Origin: Mesorhizobium sp. DCY119
Lineage (GTDB): Bacteria > Pseudomonadota > Alphaproteobacteria > Rhizobiales > Rhizobiaceae
Direction of reading: 5' to 3'
Length of the DNA stretch: 64,000 bases
Assembly (NCBI RefSeq): GCF_003590645.1
Contig: NZ_CP031834.1
Location: 2,170,501 to 2,234,500 of the forward strand
In this document: one piece after another, positions 59,043 to 64,000 of the stretch
Layout of the letters: each line of letters starts with the position of its first letter
Numbering within the stretch: position 1 is the first letter of the stretch
Program-made: the position numbers and the translations under genes
Notes under the pieces: model-generated
What the model was told of the DNA's origin: nothing
Database searches by the model: none
Seen by the model: the letters and a program-made list of their open reading frames with translations, nothing else

Positions 59043-60086
59043 ATGGATACTTTCTTCTCAATCTACGTCCTGCCCGGGCTGATCATGCTGCTGAAGTCAG
59101 TGGTGATGATCGTCGTCCTGCTGATCTTCGTCGCCTATATTCTCTACGCCGATCGCAAGATCTGGGCGGCGGTCCAGCTGCGTCGCGGCCCGAACGTCGT
59201 CGGCCCCTTCGGTTTGCTGCAATCCTTCGCCGATCTGTTCAAGTTCGTCTTCAAGGAGCCGGTCATCCCGTCCGGCGCCAACAAGGGCGTGTTTCTGCTC
59301 GCGCCGCTGGTTTCGGCGGTTCTGGCGCTGGCCGCCTGGGCGGTCATCCCGGTCAATGAAGGCTGGGCGGTTGCCAACATCAATGTCGGCATCCTCTACG
59401 TCTTCGCCATCTCCTCTCTCGAGGTCTATGGCGTCATCATGGGCGGCTGGGCTTCGAATTCGAAATACCCGTTCCTCGGCGCGCTTCGCTCGGCCGCGCA
59501 GATGGTGTCCTACGAAGTCTCCATCGGCTTCGTCATCGTCACTGTGCTGCTCTGCGTCGGCTCGCTCAATCTCACCGATATCGTGCTGTCGCAGCGCGAT
59601 GGCATCGGCACCATACTCGGCCTGCCCAACACCTTCCTCGACTGGCACTGGTTGGCGCTGTTCCCGATGTTCGTCATCTTCTTCATCTCGGCGCTGGCCG
59701 AGACGAACCGGCCGCCTTTCGATCTGGTGGAAGCGGAGTCCGAACTCGTCGCCGGTCACATGATCGAATATTCGTCGACGCCGTTCCTGCTGTTCTTCCT
59801 CGGCGAGTATGTCGCGATTGTGCTGATGTGCGCGCTCACCACCATCCTGTTCCTGGGTGGCTGGCTGCCGCCGTTCGATTTCGCACCGTTCACCTGGGTG
59901 CCGGGCGTCATCTGGTTCGTGCTGAAAGTCTGCTTCGTCTTCTTCATGTTCGCCATGGTGAAGGCCTTCGTGCCGCGCTACCGCTACGACCAACTGATGC
60001 GCCTCGGCTGGAAGGTGTTCCTGCCGATCTCGCTGTTCATGGTCGTGGCAACCGCTGCGTTCCTGAAGATCACGGGACTGGCGTGA
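59043..60086 (+). CDS. nuoH: NADH-quinone oxidoreductase subunit H
   Basis: The 347-residue membrane subunit has about eight helices and the conserved quinone-site segments [17 protein letters not shown] near 40 and [19 protein letters not shown] near 217. It joins the pump arm to the quinone pocket. Its TGA overlaps the next ATG by one base. Confidence 0.97.
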   Translation: MDTFFSIYVLPGLIMLLKSVVMIVVLLIFVAYILYADRKIWAAVQLRRGPNVVGPFGLLQSFADLFKFVFKEPVIPSGANKGVFLLAPLVSAVLALAAWAVIPVNEGWAVANINVGILYVFAISSLEVYGVIMGGWASNSKYPFLGALRSAAQMVSYEVSIGFVIVTVLLCVGSLNLTDIVLSQRDGIGTILGLPNTFLDWHWLALFPMFVIFFISALAETNRPPFDLVEAESELVAGHMIEYSSTPFLLFFLGEYVAIVLMCALTTILFLGGWLPPFDFAPFTWVPGVIWFVLKVCFVFFMFAMVKAFVPRYRYDQLMRLGWKVFLPISLFMVVATAAFLKITGLA

Positions 60087-60277
60087 TGGGCGCGGGCACG
60101 ATCGGCATACTGGTCGGGCTGGTGATCGCGGCGGCGGATTTCCTGCTGCTGCGCATGCTGGCCGGCCGTGTCGATCTGCCCGAGACCAAGCGCGTGCTTA
60201 ACATTACCGGCCTGAGCCAGTTCGTGCTCCTGCCTATCATCGGCTACTTCGTAGCCCCATACGTAATCGGAGATTGA
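60086..60277 (+). CDS. 63-residue membrane protein between nuoH and nuoI
   Basis: Two hydrophobic segments (about 4-25, [19 protein letters not shown], and 42-60, [19 protein letters not shown]) flank a short polar stretch. The ATG shares a base with the nuoH stop, and nuoI follows after two bases, so it is tightly built into the operon. It does not resemble a known complex I subunit. A structural accessory role is inference. Confidence 0.7.
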   Translation: MGAGTIGILVGLVIAAADFLLLRMLAGRVDLPETKRVLNITGLSQFVLLPIIGYFVAPYVIGD

Positions 60278-60279
60278 CG

Positions 60280-60771
60280 ATGTCAGCTCTAGCCCAGGCG
60301 GCCAAATCGCTGCTCCTCAAGGAGTTCGTCGGCGCCTTCTTCCTGTCGATGCGGATGTTCTTTTCGCCCAAGCCGACGCTGAACTACCCGCATGAAAAGG
60401 GTCCGGTCAGCCCGCGCTTCCGTGGCGAGCATGCGCTGCGCCGCTATCCGAATGGCGAGGAGCGCTGCATTGCCTGCAAGCTGTGCGAGGCGATCTGCCC
60501 GGCGCAGGCCATCACCATCGAAGCCGGACCGCGCCGCAACGACGGCACGCGCCGCACGGTTCGTTACGACATCGACATGGTGAAGTGCATTTATTGCGGC
60601 TTCTGCCAGGAAGCATGCCCGGTGGACGCGATCGTCGAGGGACCGAATTTCGAATTCGCGACGGAAACGCGCGAGGAGCTCTACTACGACAAGGACAAGC
60701 TTCTGGCGAATGGTGACAGGTGGGAGCGCGAGCTTGCGCGCAACATCTCTTTGGATGCGCCCTATCGCTAA
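60280..60771 (+). CDS. nuoI: NADH-quinone oxidoreductase subunit I
   Basis: The 163-residue subunit carries two [4Fe-4S] clusters: Cys63, 66, 69 and 113 and Cys103, 106, 109 and 73, in CIACKLC and CIYCGFC. The N-terminal amphipathic helix lies on the membrane. GGAG sits seven bases before the ATG at 60280. Confidence 0.97.
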   Translation: MSALAQAAKSLLLKEFVGAFFLSMRMFFSPKPTLNYPHEKGPVSPRFRGEHALRRYPNGEERCIACKLCEAICPAQAITIEAGPRRNDGTRRTVRYDIDMVKCIYCGFCQEACPVDAIVEGPNFEFATETREELYYDKDKLLANGDRWERELARNISLDAPYR

Positions 60772-60899
60772 GACGAGAATCATGGACGAGCCGGGATTGC
60801 TCGTCTAAGGAACACGCGGTTTTGCCGACCGGAGGCGGTGGCGAACCCAAGCGAGCCCGGTGCAATGCCGGGGCTTGAGAAGGAAACTGGGGGAACCCA
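60772..60899 (+). other. 128-base structured spacer between nuoI and nuoJ
   Basis: This is the only sizeable gap within the nuo operon. It has AGACGAG (60771-60777)/CTCGTCT (60800-60806) and GCCCGG/CCGGGGC (60855-60874) inverted repeats and a GGAAAC-GGGGG stretch before nuoJ. It may hold an RNA-processing or internal regulatory site; no gene was seen. Confidence 0.45.
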
Positions 60900-61520
60900 A
60901 TGCTGAATGGACTAGAGGCGGCCTTTTTCTACCTCTTTGCCTTTATTGCCGTGGCGTCGGCCTTCATGGTCATCTCCGCGCGCAATCCTGTGCATTCGGT
61001 TCTCTATCTGATCCTGACGTTCTTCAACGCGGCAGGCCTGTTCCTGCTGACGGGCGCCGAGTTCCTGGCGATGATCCTGCTGGTCGTTTATGTCGGCGCG
61101 GTGGCGGTGCTGTTCCTGTTCGTCGTCATGATGCTGGACGTCGACTTTGCCGAGCTGAAGTCGGGCGCGCTGCAATATGCGCCGATCGGCGCGCTGGTCG
61201 GGTTGATCCTTGCCGCCGAGCTTATCGTCGTCACCGGCGGCTATGCATTTGCGCCGCAGCTTGCGACCGCGGTCGCCAAGCCGACGCCGGATATCGCCAC
61301 GCGCACCAACACGGCAGCGCTCGGCGACATCCTCTACACGGATTACATTTTCTACTTCCAGGTGGCCGGCCTGATCCTGCTGGTCGCGATGATCGGCGCG
61401 ATCGTGCTGACGCTGCGCCACAAGGAAGGCGTCAAGCGCCAGAGCATTTCGGCGCAGGTAGCCCGCACGCCGGAGACCGGAATGGAAATCAAAAAAGTCG
61501 AGACGGGCAAGGGAATCTGA
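60900..61520 (+). CDS. nuoJ: NADH-quinone oxidoreductase subunit J
   Basis: The 206-residue membrane subunit has five helices and the conserved helix 3 motif [18 protein letters not shown]. Helix 3 carries the pi-bulge that takes part in coupling. Its C-terminal 40 residues are polar and variable. nuoK begins two bases later. Confidence 0.96.
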   Translation: MLNGLEAAFFYLFAFIAVASAFMVISARNPVHSVLYLILTFFNAAGLFLLTGAEFLAMILLVVYVGAVAVLFLFVVMMLDVDFAELKSGALQYAPIGALVGLILAAELIVVTGGYAFAPQLATAVAKPTPDIATRTNTAALGDILYTDYIFYFQVAGLILLVAMIGAIVLTLRHKEGVKRQSISAQVARTPETGMEIKKVETGKGI

Positions 61521-61522
61521 CG

Positions 61523-61831
61523 ATGGAAGTCGGCATCGCACACTATCTGACCCTTTCGGCGATCCTGTTCACGCTCGGTGTGTTCGGCATCTTCCTGAAC
61601 CGCAAGAACGTCATCGTCATCCTGATGTCGATCGAGCTCATCCTGCTGGCGGTCAACATCAACTTCGTGGCCTTTTCGGCAGCGCTCGGCGACATGGTCG
61701 GCCAGGTCTTCGCACTGTTCGTGCTGACGGTCGCCGCCGCCGAAGCGGCCATCGGTCTTGCTATTCTCGTCGTCTTCTTCCGCAACCGCGGTTCGATCGC
61801 GGTCGAAGACGTCAACATGATGAAGGGTTGA
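61523..61831 (+). CDS. nuoK: NADH-quinone oxidoreductase subunit K
   Basis: The 102-residue MRP-like subunit has three helices and the acidic residue in helix 2 ([19 protein letters not shown]) and the [11 protein letters not shown] of helix 3, both used in proton transfer. The ATG at 61523 follows nuoJ immediately. Confidence 0.96.
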   Translation: MEVGIAHYLTLSAILFTLGVFGIFLNRKNVIVILMSIELILLAVNINFVAFSAALGDMVGQVFALFVLTVAAAEAAIGLAILVVFFRNRGSIAVEDVNMMKG

Positions 61832-61843
61832 CGGGACACAACC

Positions 61844-63832
61844 ATGTACCAGGCAATCGTCTTCCTTCCACTTCTGGGCTTCCTGATCGTCGGCCTTTTC
61901 GGCACGTCGCTCGGCGCAAAGGCATCCGAATACATCACCTCGGGCTTCCTGGTGATCGCGGCCGTTCTTTCGTGGGTCGCGTTCTTCCAGGTCGGCTTCG
62001 GCGAGAGCGAAGTGTTCACCGTGCCGGTGCTGCGCTTCATCGATTCCGGTTCGATGCAGGCCGATTGGGCGCTGCGCATCGATACGCTGACGGTGGTCAT
62101 GCTCGTCGTCGTCAACACCGTATCGGCGCTCGTGCACATCTATTCGATCGGCTACATGCACCACGACCCGCACCGGCCGCGCTTCTTTGCCTATCTGTCG
62201 CTGTTCACCTTCGCCATGCTGATGCTGGTGACGGCGGACAATCTCGTACAGATGTTCTTCGGCTGGGAAGGGGTGGGCCTTGCGTCCTACCTGCTGATCG
62301 GATTCTGGTACAAGAAGCCGTCGGCCAATGCCGCGGCCATCAAGGCCTTCGTCGTCAACCGCGTTGGCGATTTCGGCTTCATCCTCGGCATCTTCGGCGT
62401 GTTCGTGCTGTTCGGTTCGGTCAGCTTCGATGCGATCTTCGCAACGGCAGCCTCTTACGCTCCGGTTGAAGGCGCGCACGAGGCGACCGCTGCCGTGTTC
62501 AACTTCCTCGGCTATGAGCTCGATCGCGGTGCCGCGCTGACGGTCATCTGCCTGCTGCTGTTCATGGGCGCCATGGGCAAGTCGGCGCAGGTGCCGCTGC
62601 ACACCTGGCTGCCGGACGCGATGGAAGGCCCGACCCCTGTGTCGGCGCTTATCCATGCCGCGACCATGGTCACCGCCGGCGTCTTCATGCTGGCGCGCCT
62701 GTCGCCGATCTTCGAGCTGTCGCATACCGCGCTCACAGTCGTGACCTTCATCGGCGCTCTCACTGCTTTCTTCGCGGCCACCGTCGGCCTTGTCCAGAAC
62801 GACATCAAGCGCGTCATCGCCTATTCGACCTGTTCGCAGCTCGGCTACATGTTCGTCGCGCTCGGCATGGGCTTCTACTCGGCGGCGATCTTCCACCTGT
62901 TCACGCATGCCTTCTTCAAGGCGCTGCTGTTCCTCGGTTCGGGCTCGGTCATCCATGCCGTCTCCGACGAGCAGGACATGCGCAAGTTGGGCGGGCTGCG
63001 CAAGCTGATCCCCACCACCTACTGGATGATGGTCATCGGCACGTTGGCGCTGACCGGCGTCGGCATCCCGGCGACGATCATCGGCACCGCCGGCTTCTTC
63101 TCCAAGGACGCGATCATCGAGGGATCCTTCGTCGGCCATAACCCGGCTGCCGGCTTTGCCTTCATCGCCCTGGTCATCGCTGCCGTGTTCACCAGCTTCT
63201 ACTCATGGCGCCTGATCTTCATGACGTTCCACGGCAAGCCGCGCGCTACCGCCGATGTCATGCATCACGTCCATGAATCGCCGCCGGTCATGCTGGTGCC
63301 GCTGTTCATACTCGCCGTCGGCGCACTGTTTGCCGGTGTGATCTTCCACGACCATTTCATCGGCGAGGGCTATTCCGAGTTCTGGAAGGCCGCGCTCTAC
63401 ATCCTGCCGGAAAATCACATCCTGCATGATTTCCATGGCGTGCCGGTGTGGGTGAAGCTTGCGCCATTCGCGGCCATGATCCTCGGCTTCGGCGTCGCTT
63501 ACCAGTTCTACATCCGCTCGCCGGAGACGCCGAAGTACCTCGCCAGCCAGCATCGCGGCCTCTACGCGTTCCTGCTGAACAAGTGGTATTTCGACGAGCT
63601 TTACGACTTCCTGTTCGTGCGTCCGGCCAAGCGGCTTGGCACGTTCCTCTGGAAGAAGGGCGACGGTGCCGTCATCGACGGCCTCGGCCCGGATGGCATC
63701 TCGGCCCGCGTGGTCGACGTCACCAACCGCGTCGTCAAGCTTCAGACCGGATATCTCTATCACTACGCATTCGTCATGCTGATCGGCGTCGCCGCCCTCG
63801 TCACCTGGATGATGCTCGGGAGCACTTTCTGA
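61844..63832 (+). CDS. nuoL: NADH-quinone oxidoreductase subunit L
   Basis: The 662-residue antiporter-like pump has about sixteen helices, the channel-core segments [19 protein letters not shown] and [26 protein letters not shown], a broken helix [13 protein letters not shown], and the long C-terminal lateral helix about 540-600. Its stop overlaps the nuoM ATG. Confidence 0.97.
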   Translation: MYQAIVFLPLLGFLIVGLFGTSLGAKASEYITSGFLVIAAVLSWVAFFQVGFGESEVFTVPVLRFIDSGSMQADWALRIDTLTVVMLVVVNTVSALVHIYSIGYMHHDPHRPRFFAYLSLFTFAMLMLVTADNLVQMFFGWEGVGLASYLLIGFWYKKPSANAAAIKAFVVNRVGDFGFILGIFGVFVLFGSVSFDAIFATAASYAPVEGAHEATAAVFNFLGYELDRGAALTVICLLLFMGAMGKSAQVPLHTWLPDAMEGPTPVSALIHAATMVTAGVFMLARLSPIFELSHTALTVVTFIGALTAFFAATVGLVQNDIKRVIAYSTCSQLGYMFVALGMGFYSAAIFHLFTHAFFKALLFLGSGSVIHAVSDEQDMRKLGGLRKLIPTTYWMMVIGTLALTGVGIPATIIGTAGFFSKDAIIEGSFVGHNPAAGFAFIALVIAAVFTSFYSWRLIFMTFHGKPRATADVMHHVHESPPVMLVPLFILAVGALFAGVIFHDHFIGEGYSEFWKAALYILPENHILHDFHGVPVWVKLAPFAAMILGFGVAYQFYIRSPETPKYLASQHRGLYAFLLNKWYFDELYDFLFVRPAKRLGTFLWKKGDGAVIDGLGPDGISARVVDVTNRVVKLQTGYLYHYAFVMLIGVAALVTWMMLGSTF

Positions 63833-64000
63833 TGACCGACTGGCCAATTCTTTCTACGGTCACGTTCCTGCCGCTGGTCGGCGCATTCCTGATCCTGCTG
63901 ATCAGGGATGACAACGACAGCGCGCGGCGCAACATCCGCAACGTCGCGTTGCTGACGACGGTGTTCACCTTCCTGCTTTCGATCTTCATCTGGGCTGGCT
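63832..64000 (+). CDS. nuoM: NADH-quinone oxidoreductase subunit M, 5' part
   Basis: The first 56 codons are present, starting [19 protein letters not shown], typical of the NuoM first helix. The gene continues past the window. The ATG overlaps the nuoL stop by one base. Confidence 0.93.
   Translation, partial: MTDWPILSTVTFLPLVGAFLILLIRDDNDSARRNIRNVALLTTVFTFLLSIFIWAG

Noticed and set aside
61352-63139. A 595-codon minus-strand frame over nuoJ-nuoL
   Set aside because: It is antisense to conserved nuo genes and rich in Arg, Asp, Glu and His, typical of a shadow frame.

Overview
The window looks like core chromosome of an alphaproteobacterium in the Hyphomicrobiales, most likely Mesorhizobium or a close relative (Phyllobacteriaceae). 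The evidence is the high GC content, the rhizobial order of the nuo operon with its extra small genes, an oxygen-dependent cobalamin (B12) pathway under a B12 riboswitch, a BA14K-family secreted protein, and short palindromic repeats of the rhizobial type. No transposase, integrase, phage gene or CRISPR array was seen. Coding density is very high and many neighbours share ATGA or GTGA stop/start overlaps.

Layout. 0-6.7 kb: an SDR/DoxX-like membrane protein, a cobalt-type nitrile hydratase operon (alpha, beta, accessory protein), a PLP-dependent threonine/serine dehydratase, a RecD-like helicase, a PP2C-type phosphatase and a STAS-like protein. 6.7-13.9 kb: pdxJ, kup, an SDR reductase divergent from a TetR regulator with a palindromic operator candidate, ilvC with a duplicated 3' tail, a PilZ protein and a BA14K protein. 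14-20.4 kb: a nuclease/Nudix pair, a MacAB-type efflux system and a PhzF-like enzyme. 20.4-31.7 kb: tRNA-Lys(CTT), an RTX protein, a cystathionine beta-synthase/gamma-lyase operon (reverse transsulfuration), a small lipoprotein, an acidic protein, an EamA transporter, a YhiN-like flavoprotein overlapping a SNF2-like helicase, an MFS transporter and an SH3 protein.

32-49 kb: a B12 cluster. A riboswitch at about 48.76-48.93 kb precedes the leftward run DUF1636-cobW-cobN-cobG-cobH-cobI-cobJ. Next come rightward cobK, leftward cobL-cobE-cobM, rightward cbiD and leftward cobA-cobB-cobS-cobT. CobG (oxygen-dependent) occurs with CbiD, the C1-methylase of the anaerobic route, and no cobF is visible here. 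cobG and cobN each carry an in-frame insertion of a palindromic repeat element.

49-64 kb: a YcaQ-like DNA glycosylase, then the rightward complex I operon nuoABCDEF-x-y-GH-z-IJKLM. nuoM runs off the right edge. Gene x shares an HhH-like C-terminal domain with an unusually long NuoE, y is a pentapeptide-repeat protein, and z is a 63-residue membrane protein.

The most unusual signals are the repeat-derived peptides inside CobG and CobN, the extra nuo genes with the shared NuoE-tail domain, the in-frame duplicated ilvC tail, and a structured intergenic repeat whose two copies differ by a compensatory base-pair change.
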